Assembly: GCA_963677175.2 (NCBI GenBank)
Contig: CAXXES010000004.1
Coordinates: forward strand, 806,001 to 870,000
Source of the DNA: Sunxiuqinia sp963677175
Lineage (GTDB): Bacteria; Bacteroidota; Bacteroidia; Bacteroidales; Prolixibacteraceae
Reading direction: 5' to 3'
Length of the DNA: 64,000 nucleotides
The number at the start of each line of letters is the position of its first letter. Positions within the stretch are counted from its first letter, which is position 1. The translations under genes and the position numbers were made by a program. Below, in pieces: positions 47,321 to 55,724 of this stretch. The notes beneath the pieces were generated by a model, which saw nothing but the letters and a program-made list of their open reading frames with translations, was not told the origin of the DNA and searched no databases.

Positions 47321-47356
47321 CAGTCAAGGTTTTACTCCAACGTTAAACCTTGACTG
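47321..47356. repeat. Perfect 12-bp inverted repeat upstream of dapL
   Basis: CAGTCAAGGTTT (47321-47332) and AAACCTTGACTG (47345-47356) with a 12-nt loop. It closes the right end of the 21-bp array region and lies about 75 bp before the dapL -7 box. Could be a terminator shielding dapL or an operator. Confidence 0.65.
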
Positions 47357-47432
47357 CTGAAGCAAGAACAGTTTCTAAAGGCATGAAAAATTAAAATTCT
47401 CCATGCATTTAGGCAGAACCCGGGCGATTTTA

Positions 47433-47440
47433 TACCTTTG
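47433..47440 (+). promoter_or_regulatory. dapL promoter -7 box
   Basis: TACCTTTG fits TAnnTTTG. TTTA at 47408-47411, 21 bp upstream, is a weak -33 candidate. The ATG is 57 bp downstream. Confidence 0.55.
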
Positions 47441-47496
47441 TGAGCCTGAATTTGAACAGTTTCACAGAAAATAATTATTAAAAATAAAGAATTGAT

Positions 47497-48726
47497 ATGG
47501 CATTGATTAATGAGCATTATCTGAAATTGCAAGCGGGCTATTTGTTTCCCGAAATTGGACGACGTGTCAGCGAATTTGCAGCAGCCAATCCCGACAAGAA
47601 AATTATTAAGATGGGAATTGGTGATGTCACCCGCCCTTTGGTTCCTACTGTTTTAAAAGCTTTTCATGAGGGTGTTGACGAGCAGGGAAAACCCGAATCG
47701 TTTAAAGGATACGGTCCGGAACAAGGCTACGAGTTTCTGCGTAAGGCCATTGCAGAAAATGCGTATCAAGCCAACGGAATTGATATTCCGGCTGGTGACA
47801 TTATTGTTTCCGACGGGTCGAAATGCGACACCGGAAACATCCAGGAGATTTTTGGAGCATCGAACAAAATCGCGATTTGCGACCCGGTTTACCCGGTTTA
47901 TGCAGATACGACTGTGATGTCGGGCAAAACAGGAAACTGCCAGTCGAATGGTTATTACGACGGTGTGATTTATATGCCTTGTACCGACAAAAATGGCTTT
48001 ACGCCCGATTTGCCAACCGAGCGCCCCGACCTGATTTTCCTGTGTTACCCCAACAACCCAACAGGAACCGTAGCCAGTAAGGAAGAGCTGACCAAATGGG
48101 TGAACTACGCCCGCAAAAATAAAAGCATCATCTTGTTTGATGCGGCCTACGAAGCTTTTATTACCGATGATTCCATTCCGCGTTCGATTTACGAAATTGA
48201 AGGAGCCAAAGAAGTGGCGATCGAATTCCGCAGCTTTTCGAAAACTGCCGGATTTACTGGAACACGCTGTGCTTTTACGGTAATTCCTGAAGAGTTGAAA
48301 GCTTACGATAGCAAAGGCAATGCCCACTCGGTGAAAAAACTGTGGTTGCGTCGCCATTCAACCAAGTTTAATGGGGTTTCGTACCCGGTGCAAAAGGCTG
48401 CTGCAGCAGTTTACACGCCCGAAGGCAAAAAAGAAGTGAAGGAAGTAATTGCCTATTATATGGAAAATGCGCGGATTATGCGCGAAAGCCTGAATGAAAT
48501 TGGCTACACCGTGTATGGCGGGGTGAATGCTCCCTACGTGTGGGTGAAAACCAAAGGAGGCATGAGCTCGTGGGAGTTCTTCGACAAAGTGTTGAACGAA
48601 GCGAATGTGGTGGGAACCCCCGGATCTGGTTTTGGTCCGGCAGGCGAAGGTTACTTCCGCTTTTCGGCTTTTGCTGATCGCGACAGCGTATTGGAAGCCA
48701 TGACCAGGATTAAGAACCTGAGTTAA
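47497..48726 (+). CDS. dapL: LL-diaminopimelate aminotransferase
   Basis: PLP enzyme that makes LL-diaminopimelate from tetrahydrodipicolinate in one step, bypassing the succinylase and acetylase routes to lysine and peptidoglycan. The PLP lysine is K249 in EFRSFSKTAGFTGTRCAF. Also visible are KMGIGDVTRPLVP near residue 38, DGSKCDTGNIQEIFG near 106 and CYPNNPTGTVASKEEL near 183. 409 aa, full length, ATG at 47497. Has its own promoter and terminator. Confidence 0.96.
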   Translation: MALINEHYLKLQAGYLFPEIGRRVSEFAAANPDKKIIKMGIGDVTRPLVPTVLKAFHEGVDEQGKPESFKGYGPEQGYEFLRKAIAENAYQANGIDIPAGDIIVSDGSKCDTGNIQEIFGASNKIAICDPVYPVYADTTVMSGKTGNCQSNGYYDGVIYMPCTDKNGFTPDLPTERPDLIFLCYPNNPTGTVASKEELTKWVNYARKNKSIILFDAAYEAFITDDSIPRSIYEIEGAKEVAIEFRSFSKTAGFTGTRCAFTVIPEELKAYDSKGNAHSVKKLWLRRHSTKFNGVSYPVQKAAAAVYTPEGKKEVKEVIAYYMENARIMRESLNEIGYTVYGGVNAPYVWVKTKGGMSSWEFFDKVLNEANVVGTPGSGFGPAGEGYFRFSAFADRDSVLEAMTRIKNLS

Positions 48727-48748
48727 GCGCTGAATAGAACGATATAAA

Positions 48749-48787
48749 CGAAGCCCGGACCAATGATTTGTTCCGGGTTTCGTGTTT
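48749..48787 (+). terminator. dapL terminator
   Basis: CGAAGCCCGGA (48749-48759) pairs with TCCGGGTTTCG (48772-48782), with one G.T pair and a 12-nt loop, followed by TGTTTTG. Confidence 0.8.
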
Positions 48788-48898
48788 TGGGGCAGGTGGT
48801 GGAGAAGGATGCTTGTGGGAAAAAGGGATTCTTCGGGTGTTTATGATCTACAAACAAGGTGTGGATCAATTCAAATTCCTGTAGCGAGGCAGTGTTAT

Positions 48899-49080
48899 CC
48901 TATTCAAAAAACCTTATTTTCTGGTCCTAACCCTTAGTAGCTCTGTGAGAATTGCTCCCTTCCAACCTTATTCACCTTATTTCTTGTGTTCAATATCTTC
49001 ATCAAATAAGGTTGTGGTCTTTAGGTTAATGGCTAGCTACTAAGGTTTAAGGAATGAATGATAAGGTTTTTTATTAAAAA
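48899..49080. repeat. CCTTATT nested-palindrome repeat, copy 1
   Basis: Opens TATTCAAAAAACCTTATTTT and closes ATAAGGTTTTTTATT. Inside, CCTTAGTAGCT (48932-48942) pairs perfectly with AGCTACTAAGG (49035-49045); inside that, AACCTTATTCACCTTATTT pairs with AAATAAGG near 49004. Three nested arms make one long fold. No ORF. Confidence 0.85.
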
Positions 49081-49349
49081 GAGTATTTGACTTGTCGGTT
49101 AAACCGTTCCCACAAGAATCTGAATTGCTCTCCAATTGTTTCTGAATTCTACCATAAGCATATCAATTGATCTCAGATTTGTTCAATCAACGGCATAATC
49201 ATTCCGCTATTTCCGAACTTGCAGGACGCCGTGTTAAACAGACACATGGTCTTGCTTGTTAAGTCAAAGACATAAATATTGTTAAAAGCGCTTCAGTATC
49301 GGTTGTTTTCGTTCATTTTCAGCCTTAAAAGATTAAATTTGTCACTGGC

Positions 49350-50105
49350 ATGGAAAAAAAGATTTTCATATTCACCTTATTGTGCGTCCTTTTAGGCGGA
49401 GGTCAGCTGATAGCACAAGATTTTATCGATGTTGATCCGATACTGATTCACCTCAATGGGCAAATTCTGAATCGGGACGATGGTTTGCCTGTCCCTTACG
49501 TACATGTGGTTAACATGCGCAATCATGCCGGAACAACGACCAATACGCAAGGACGATTTTCCATGGAAATGCTGAATGTAGACAGCCTGGCTGTTTCGGC
49601 CATGGGATTCATGAAAGAATATGTGCACGTTTCCCCTAAACATCATCCCGACAGTTTGTTTACCATCTGGTTGCGGCCCCTTCGCTTTGCCATTGGCGAG
49701 GTTGAAGTAAAAGGACGATCCAATGCCATAGGCATGGAGGGAATTTCAACCGGGAAGCCGGTGAATATCGATCCGGAACTGCGCGGCGATGCCTTCAATA
49801 CCAAACCGCCCTGGTATGCTGCAGTGTTTTCACCAGCCTCATTTTTGCAATATCATGTCAGTCGTAAGGAAAAGCAAAAGCGCGAAGTGCGAAGTGCCAT
49901 CATTTCTGAAAAGCGTTGGGAACACCTGTCGCAATACTACAGCAAAGAAATTGTGATGGAGCTGACTGGTTTGGATGAGCTTGAAGCTGATTCATTCATG
50001 ATCTACTTCAATTCAAAAGGAATATTGAACGACGTAAACAATAACTATCAGGTTCGTGAAGCCATTCTGAATCAGTTTGAATTATATCAACGGGAGCAAG
50101 AATAG
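49350..50105 (+). CDS. Exported protein with carboxypeptidase-D-like regulatory domain
   Basis: 251 aa. Signal peptide MEKKIFIFTLLCVLLGGGQLIAQ. Residues about 33-120 form a CarboxypepD_reg-like beta-sandwich (LNGQILNRDDGLPVPYVHVVN, TTTNTQGRFSMEM, LAVSAMGF). The C-terminal half (about 150-250) is charged and helical and not recognised. Such proteins are common in the Bacteroidota envelope as domains of TonB-dependent receptors or as stand-alone adaptors; the stand-alone role is unknown. It sits between two copies of the CCTTATT repeat. Monocistronic. Confidence 0.8.
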   Translation: MEKKIFIFTLLCVLLGGGQLIAQDFIDVDPILIHLNGQILNRDDGLPVPYVHVVNMRNHAGTTTNTQGRFSMEMLNVDSLAVSAMGFMKEYVHVSPKHHPDSLFTIWLRPLRFAIGEVEVKGRSNAIGMEGISTGKPVNIDPELRGDAFNTKPPWYAAVFSPASFLQYHVSRKEKQKREVRSAIISEKRWEHLSQYYSKEIVMELTGLDELEADSFMIYFNSKGILNDVNNNYQVREAILNQFELYQREQE

Positions 50106-50145
50106 CCGATAGGAATTTGGAATTTTTGTTGAGAACTAGCGCACA

Positions 50146-50290
50146 TCCTATTCAAAAAACCTTATTTTCTGCTCTTACCTTCGTAGCTCTTTGAAAATTG
50201 ATCCTCCTCCAACCTTATTCACCTTATTTCTTGTGTTCAATATCTTCATCAAATAAGGTAAATAAGGTTGTGGTCTTTAGGTTAATGGCC
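50146..50290. repeat. CCTTATT nested-palindrome repeat, copy 2 (truncated)
   Basis: Matches copy 1 from CCTATTCAAAAAACCTTATTTTCTG through GTGGTCTTTAGGTTAATGGC, then stops; both right-hand arms are missing. The central hairpin is complete here: CCTTATTCACCTTATTT against AAATAAGGTAAATAAGG. Lies 41 bp after the preceding gene. Confidence 0.85.
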
Positions 50291-50701
50291 AAACATCGAG
50301 ACAGACAACCGGTAATTACCAACATGTTTTGCCCCACCCTGCCGCGGTCCCGATGCACGTCGGGACGACTTCCCTCCCTTTTCAAGCTACCCTAATTATA
50401 CACAAATATGATGGGTCACAAGAACGACTAAATTTATCGGCCTCCCCGAGAAAAACGGGTTACCCCAATTGGGTTAAATATCAATAGCCCTTCTTTGTCC
50501 TCATGCCAGACCTTCGAAAAGGTGTAAAATGAGCCTCCAAGCAGGCGGGCTTAGTTGGCCTACGAGGATTTGGCTTTGGAAAACAAGGGAAGGAAATCCA
50601 ACCACCTGCGATGGTGCGAACTCCGGTGTCGCGGTTTTCGCACCATCGCTGCTTTCACCTACCGGCGAAGTGGGGGATCACTTTAAAAAGTTGTGGAGAA
50701 T
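50291..50701. other. Gene-free region with one inverted repeat
   Basis: No credible gene. CGATGGTGCGAA (50609-50620) and TTCGCACCATCG (50637-50648) are perfect 12-bp arms with a 16-nt loop. GTCCCGATGCACGTCGGGAC near 50348-50367 is another short hairpin. The sequence looks like a patchwork of intergenic repeats. Confidence 0.55.
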
Positions 50702-50914
50702 CAGCGTTATCCTGTTCAAAAAACCTTATTTTGTGTCCTAACCTTAGTAGCCCTGTTAGATTTACTCCCCTCCCACCTTATTCACCTTATTTCTTAAATG
50801 GGTGTATAAATTGTTGTATTCAATCTTCATAAAATAAGGCAAATAAGGTTGTGTCTCTACGTTAATCGCTAGCGACTAAGGTTTAAAGACTGAAAATAAG
50901 GTTTTCTATTCAAA
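50702..50914. repeat. CCTTATT nested-palindrome repeat, copy 3
   Basis: Runs from GTTATCCTGTTCAAAAAACCTTATTTT to GAAAATAAGGTTTTCTATTCAAA. It keeps all three arm pairs (ACCTTAGTAGC against GCGACTAAGGT with one mismatch; ACCTTATTCACCTTATTT against AAATAAGG...AAATAAGGT) and has an insertion in the central loop relative to copies 1 and 2. About 205 bp before the pseudouridine synthase gene. Confidence 0.85.
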
Positions 50915-51119
50915 TCCATTGTGTTCCATCTTCTGTTTATTCTAAAAAAGTCCAGTTCAAGTCAGGATCAAAACTCATAGAGTTGTGTATAAAGGCAGTT
51001 TTTTAAGGGAAGGTGGTTTCGATTTATCGAAAGCGAAACGAGTTAATTTGGCAATCTTGACTTGTCATGCGCCAATCTAAATTCTTTTTCCGAACTTTAC
51101 GACGATTTTAAAACTAGTT

Positions 51120-51938
51120 ATGACAAAGAAATTTAAGTTTGAAGGACGCGACAATAAACCGGAAAAGAAAGCCGACCAAGAGCAGGCAGCTCCGGACAAT
51201 AAAAAGGTAAGTCTTTTAAAGAAGTCGGATCGGGAGATTCGGCTCAATAAATTCATTGCGAACGCCGGCATTTGTTCGCGTCGCGAAGCCGACCAGCTTA
51301 TTGAAAAAGGCGAAATAACCATTAATGGTGAAGTCGTTACCAGTCTGGGCTATAAAGTGACTTCAAAGGATGAGGTGGCATACAAGGGGAAGGTGATCAG
51401 CGCCGAGAAAAAAGTGTATGTGCTGTTGAATAAGCCAAAGGGCTTTGTCACAACCATGGATGATCCGCACGCGGAGAAAACAGTGATTACCCTGGTGCAG
51501 AACGCCTGCCCCGAACGAATTTATCCGGTTGGCCGCCTCGATAAAGATACCACCGGCCTGTTGCTGTTTACCAATGATGGCGAAATGACCAAAAAGCTGA
51601 CCCACCCCAGCTACGAAAAGAAAAAAATCTACCACGTATTCTTAGATAAGGAATTTAGCCAGACCGATCTGGGGCAGGTGAAAAAAGGGATTGAGCTGGA
51701 AGACGGGCCGATTGCCGCCGATGCCATCAGCTATGTTGTGGACGAAGATAAACGGCAGGTCGGAATTGAAATTCATTCGGGCAAAAATCGCATTGTGCGC
51801 CGCATCTTTGCCCACCTGGGCTATCGGGTGATTAAACTCGATCGGGTGGTGTTTGCCGGACTGACCAAGAAAAACCTTCCCCGTGGCAAATGGCGTTTTC
51901 TCTCCGAAAAGGAAGTAGGCTTTTTAAAAATGACTTAG
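51120..51938 (+). CDS. RsuA/RluB-family rRNA pseudouridine synthase
   Basis: Converts a specific uridine of rRNA to pseudouridine. A lysine-rich basic N-terminal extension of about 38 residues precedes an S4 RNA-binding domain (about 40-100, RLNKFIANAGICSRREADQLIEKGEITINGEVV), then the catalytic domain with LLNKPKGFVTT (about 103) and YPVGRLDKDTTGLLLFTNDGEMTKKLTHP (about 140), where the Asp of GRLDKDT is catalytic. GKNRIVRRIFAHLGYRV near residue 225 is typical. RluB (23S) is more likely than RsuA (16S), but sequence alone does not decide. 272 aa. Confidence 0.9.
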   Translation: MTKKFKFEGRDNKPEKKADQEQAAPDNKKVSLLKKSDREIRLNKFIANAGICSRREADQLIEKGEITINGEVVTSLGYKVTSKDEVAYKGKVISAEKKVYVLLNKPKGFVTTMDDPHAEKTVITLVQNACPERIYPVGRLDKDTTGLLLFTNDGEMTKKLTHPSYEKKKIYHVFLDKEFSQTDLGQVKKGIELEDGPIAADAISYVVDEDKRQVGIEIHSGKNRIVRRIFAHLGYRVIKLDRVVFAGLTKKNLPRGKWRFLSEKEVGFLKMT

Positions 51939-51976
51939 TGTAATTTCTTTAAAAAGTCAAGACTAATACCATCGCT

Positions 51977-52459
51977 TTGGAAAAGGAATTTGTTCAAATT
52001 ATATCACAAAATCAAGGAATCATTCACAAGGTCTGTTCTATCTATTGTGATTCGGAAGAAGACCGTCGCGACTTGTTTCAGGAAATTCTGGCGCAGTTGT
52101 GGAAGTCTTTTCCTACTTTCCGGAGCGAGTCCAAATTTTCGACCTGGATGTACCGGGTGGCTTTGAATACAGCCATTACAAGCTTCAAAAAGAATAAACG
52201 ACAGCCCGACAAAAGCGGACTTGGAATTGAGAATTTTCAGTTGGCTATTGAGGAATACGATCACGAAACCGAAGAGCAAATCAAGCTATTGCACAAGGCA
52301 ATAGCCAACCTAAGTGGAATTGAAAAATCCATTGTTCTGTTGTATCTTGAAAGCAAGAAATACGAGGAAATTGCGGAGATTACGGGGATTACTCAAAATT
52401 ATGTGCGCGTAAAGATGAACCGGATCAAAACCAAATTGAAGAAATACATGAACACCTGA
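51977..52459 (+). CDS. ECF-type RNA polymerase sigma factor
   Basis: 160 aa with region 2 at about 15-75 (SEEDRRDLFQEILAQLWKSF, FSTWMYRVALNTAITSFKK) and region 4 at about 105-158 (GIEKSIVLLYLESKKYEEIAEITGITQNYVRVKMNRIKTKL). No ATG is available upstream before an in-frame TAA at 51950, so the start is TTG at 51977; this is unusual enough that low translation may be part of its control. The next gene, 10 bp away, encodes a membrane protein that may be its anti-sigma partner. Target genes unknown. Confidence 0.88.
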   Translation: MEKEFVQIISQNQGIIHKVCSIYCDSEEDRRDLFQEILAQLWKSFPTFRSESKFSTWMYRVALNTAITSFKKNKRQPDKSGLGIENFQLAIEEYDHETEEQIKLLHKAIANLSGIEKSIVLLYLESKKYEEIAEITGITQNYVRVKMNRIKTKLKKYMNT

Positions 52460-52469
52460 ATCCAGAGGA

Positions 52470-53153
52470 ATGGAACTGAAAGATTTAAAATCGGCCTGGA
52501 ATAAATTTTCGTCTGACGATGCCTATAAGCACCAATTGGGAGAGGAAGCGATTTATGATTTGCTGAACAAACGCACAATGAATTTGATTGAGCGGATTGA
52601 TCGCAACATCAAAATTGGCTTTGGTGTGCTTGTTCTGCTGAGCTTGATGTTTGTTCTGGATGCCTTTTTCTTAACCCCGCGGTTAGCAGCCGGCTATGAA
52701 CCGACACCCGGCTGGATTCAATGGATGGAAGGCCTTGGCATTTTGTTTATTGCCGGTTCTTTCGTGTATTTTTGGTTGGGTTACCGTGCAGCTACCAACG
52801 ATTATTCGCAAAGTAACGACCTGAAAAAGGTGCTTCGGGCAATTGTGCGGATGTTGTACGTTTACCGTAAACTTTTTTATTTGGCCCTGGGCATCCTGCT
52901 ACTCATCATGAGTATCAGTTTTGTGACTGGCCTATACAGCGGAGTCGACTTGAAAGCGCACGAACTGGGAGCAACGCTGATCGATGTGAGTAGTTCGCCC
53001 GAAATGATCAGAACAATTGTTCTGGGTATTGTCATTTTTCTGCTGTTTATTACGGCTCTTTTTGCTTTGTTTAGCTGGGGCTTCCGGAAGCTATACGGCA
53101 ATTACATCTCCAAATTAAAAGAAACATTGAACGAGTTGAATGAAATTGAGTAA
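52470..53153 (+). CDS. Membrane protein, possible anti-sigma partner
   Basis: 227 aa. A soluble N-terminal segment of about 45 residues (MELKDLKSAWNKFSSDDAYK...) precedes four hydrophobic segments at about 48-68, 88-108, 133-155 and 180-205. The cytoplasmic N-terminus ahead of membrane helices, directly after a sigma factor gene, is the usual arrangement of a membrane anti-sigma factor, but no zinc or ASD motif is evident. Its end overlaps the start of the DUF5686 gene by 14 bp, so the three genes form one operon. Confidence 0.72.
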   Translation: MELKDLKSAWNKFSSDDAYKHQLGEEAIYDLLNKRTMNLIERIDRNIKIGFGVLVLLSLMFVLDAFFLTPRLAAGYEPTPGWIQWMEGLGILFIAGSFVYFWLGYRAATNDYSQSNDLKKVLRAIVRMLYVYRKLFYLALGILLLIMSISFVTGLYSGVDLKAHELGATLIDVSSSPEMIRTIVLGIVIFLLFITALFALFSWGFRKLYGNYISKLKETLNELNEIE

Positions 53154-55578
53154 GTGTTTTCGGTTGAAGTTTTATTTCGTTTTGTTGTTGCTTGCTGCTT
53201 CATTTCAACTGGCCGGACAACCACTTAGCTTGCGTGTTATTGATTCCGAAACTTCCCGGGCACTCCCTTTTGTTAATGTTCTTTTCGATGCCCAAAACCG
53301 GGGAACAAGTACCAATATTGATGGCTTTTTTAGTTTGAACAGGGAAGTGGCCGATACCATTTGGCTCTCCTACGTGGGCTATACCAAACAGAAACTGGTG
53401 GTAAGTCATTTGCAGGATGGCGGCCGCATTTCATTGTCAGCCTCACCGGTGCAACTGCACGAAGTGGAGATGCTTTCTGGTGAAAATCCGGCTGACATGA
53501 TTATGCAACAGGTGGTAGCCAACCGGGAACGGCACCGGCCCCAAAATTTGAATTCGTATTATTACCAGTCGTACAATAAACTCACTTTTTCGTTGGAGGA
53601 TACCACGCGCCAACAACTTTTAAAATCGATGGAGGAGAAATCCGATTCAGGTAACCAGGTATTGAAGAAGCTGGTAGATCAGCAGGATCTGTTTCTGATG
53701 GAATCGGTGAGTAACAAGGTGTACCAAAAACCGCAGAAAGAAAAAGAAGTGATTGTTGCCAGTAGGGTTTCAGGATTGGAAGATCCGTCATTTTTTTTGC
53801 TGGCCACACAATTGCAGTCCTTCACTTTTTACCAGGATTATATCCGGCTTTTCGAAAAGCAATTTTTAAGTCCGGTTTCTCCAAATTCATGGACCCGCTA
53901 TTTGTTTATCCTGGAAGAAACCTTGCTGACATTAACGAACGACAGTGTGTTTATTATCCGGTTTCAGCCTCGCAAAGGCAAAAATTTTGAGGGCTTAGAA
54001 GGTATTTTGAAAATTAGTTCGGATGGTTATGCCATTGAGTCGCTGCGTGTAAAAGCAGCCAACAATCCCAATAACCGAATTCAACTGTCAATTGAGCAAG
54101 TTTACGATAAACTACCTTCGGGTTACTGGTTTCCTAAAGCGCTGAATTCGGAGATTGCCATTTCAGGATTGAATCTGCCGGGAAGTGGTTTTCCGGTAAA
54201 TTCCGTCAACTTACGGACTTTAGGGAAAACCTATTTGAGTAACCGGCAGGTTAATGCATCACTCGAAGAACAACAATTTCAGGGATCACCACTGGCTGTC
54301 GATTCATCGGCTACCAAACAGACGAAAACGCATTGGGAGTCGTTGCGTTCGGTTCCGCTGTCCTCCAACGATTCGTTGATTTACCAGTTTGTTGATAGTC
54401 TTGGCCAGCAAAAAAGCTTTGATGCCAAAATGAAAGCGTTGGAATCATTGGCTGACTATCGGTTGCCGGTAGGGAAAGTGGATCTTGTTTTGGATCGGAT
54501 GGTGGGACTAAATAAGTTTGAAGGTTTGCAACTTGGATTGGCATTGGAAACCAATCCAAAATTCAGCCGGTGGCTGGGCGTGGGTGGTTATTGGCGTTAC
54601 GGCTTGAAGGATAAAAAGGATAAATACGGTGGCGATGTTTGGTTAAAACTTCATCAGAAAAGTAATGCCAGTTTGTTTTTTCATTATGAGAACGATGTCC
54701 GTGAGGATGGAGCCATTCAGTTCTTGGAACAAAAGGAACCTTTTATTTCCAGGCAATTGGACACCTGGTATCGCATAAATTTTACCTACCACGAAATTTG
54801 GCAAGCTGGTGTGATAGGGCGTATATTGCCATCGCTTTTGGCAAAAGCGTATTGGGAAAATTATGAGCTGCAAAATCCTGTTTTTGTGGATGAAAATCTG
54901 CCGGGCCAACCCGTAAGCTATACAACACTGGGGATGCAATTTCGCCTGGCATTCAAAGAACGTCTGTTTCGCAGACGCGGCGAGATCTACTCTTTAGGTA
55001 GCCGCCACCCGGTGATCCATTTCAACTACGAGCGTGCTTTGAAGAACAGTTCGGACCGGGCATATGAGGCGCTTGAATTTAAATTGTCTGATTCCTACAA
55101 AATTCGAAATTTTGGAGAGAGTGAATTTGTGCTGCTTGGCTCGTTCCGCGAATCGGGAGGGGTCGTCAATCTTTTGGGCAGTCCGCCATCATCGCGTCCG
55201 CAGCTTTTTTCTTTTTACAACAAAAACTCCTTTGCCACCATGCGAATCAACGAGTTTGTAACCGATGAAATGCTAGCCTTGTTTTTACGACATAATTTTG
55301 GCTCCCTGCTCTTCAAGTACAAACAGATTCGTCCGGATATTCTGCTGGTTTTCAACGCCGGTGTCGGAACATCAGCCTATGATGATCAGCCTGACTTCGC
55401 TTTACGTTATCCGTCCATCTACAAGGGGTATTACGAGGGCGGCTTACTTGTTTCTAAATTGCTGAAAGTCGGTCTGTTTAAACTAGGGGCAGGAGTTTTC
55501 TACCGGTTTGGGCCCTATCAGCTTGACTCATTCAAAGATAACCTGGCCTTAAAATTCACACTCGATCTGGCTATTTAA
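53140..55578 (+). CDS. DUF5686-type outer-membrane protein with CarboxypepD-like domain
   Basis: 812 aa. Signal peptide ending near LAGQ (about residue 28). CarboxypepD_reg-like domain at about 29-105 (LRVIDSETSRALPFVNVLF, GTSTNIDGFFSL, WLSYVGYTKQKLVV). The rest is the DUF5686 region, with many alternating beta-strands to the C-terminus that suggest an outer-membrane barrel ending ALKFTLDLAI. Widespread in Bacteroidota; role not established, presumably envelope biogenesis or transport. Third gene of the sigma operon, so envelope stress is a possible trigger. Confidence 0.82.
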   Translation: MKLSKCFRLKFYFVLLLLAASFQLAGQPLSLRVIDSETSRALPFVNVLFDAQNRGTSTNIDGFFSLNREVADTIWLSYVGYTKQKLVVSHLQDGGRISLSASPVQLHEVEMLSGENPADMIMQQVVANRERHRPQNLNSYYYQSYNKLTFSLEDTTRQQLLKSMEEKSDSGNQVLKKLVDQQDLFLMESVSNKVYQKPQKEKEVIVASRVSGLEDPSFFLLATQLQSFTFYQDYIRLFEKQFLSPVSPNSWTRYLFILEETLLTLTNDSVFIIRFQPRKGKNFEGLEGILKISSDGYAIESLRVKAANNPNNRIQLSIEQVYDKLPSGYWFPKALNSEIAISGLNLPGSGFPVNSVNLRTLGKTYLSNRQVNASLEEQQFQGSPLAVDSSATKQTKTHWESLRSVPLSSNDSLIYQFVDSLGQQKSFDAKMKALESLADYRLPVGKVDLVLDRMVGLNKFEGLQLGLALETNPKFSRWLGVGGYWRYGLKDKKDKYGGDVWLKLHQKSNASLFFHYENDVREDGAIQFLEQKEPFISRQLDTWYRINFTYHEIWQAGVIGRILPSLLAKAYWENYELQNPVFVDENLPGQPVSYTTLGMQFRLAFKERLFRRRGEIYSLGSRHPVIHFNYERALKNSSDRAYEALEFKLSDSYKIRNFGESEFVLLGSFRESGGVVNLLGSPPSSRPQLFSFYNKNSFATMRINEFVTDEMLALFLRHNFGSLLFKYKQIRPDILLVFNAGVGTSAYDDQPDFALRYPSIYKGYYEGGLLVSKLLKVGLFKLGAGVFYRFGPYQLDSFKDNLALKFTLDLAI

Positions 55579-55685
55579 GCGTTAAGATACACGCTCCGTT
55601 AAAGCCACTGAGTTCATGTGGTTAATTTCAGATTTTAAATGAGTTGATGTGTTGGTATCGCATGAGCTTTCTTCAATTAATTGTT

Positions 55686-55693
55686 TATCTTTG
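55686..55693 (+). promoter_or_regulatory. -7 box of era
   Basis: TATCTTTG matches TAnnTTTG exactly, 32 bp before the era ATG. No -33 element stands out. Confidence 0.5.
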
Positions 55694-55724
55694 CGCCGTT
55701 TTTAAACACTTCATTTTTAAATAA

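Noticed and set aside
47653..48357. Minus-strand 234-aa frame opposite dapL
   Set aside because: Antisense shadow of a complete aminotransferase gene.
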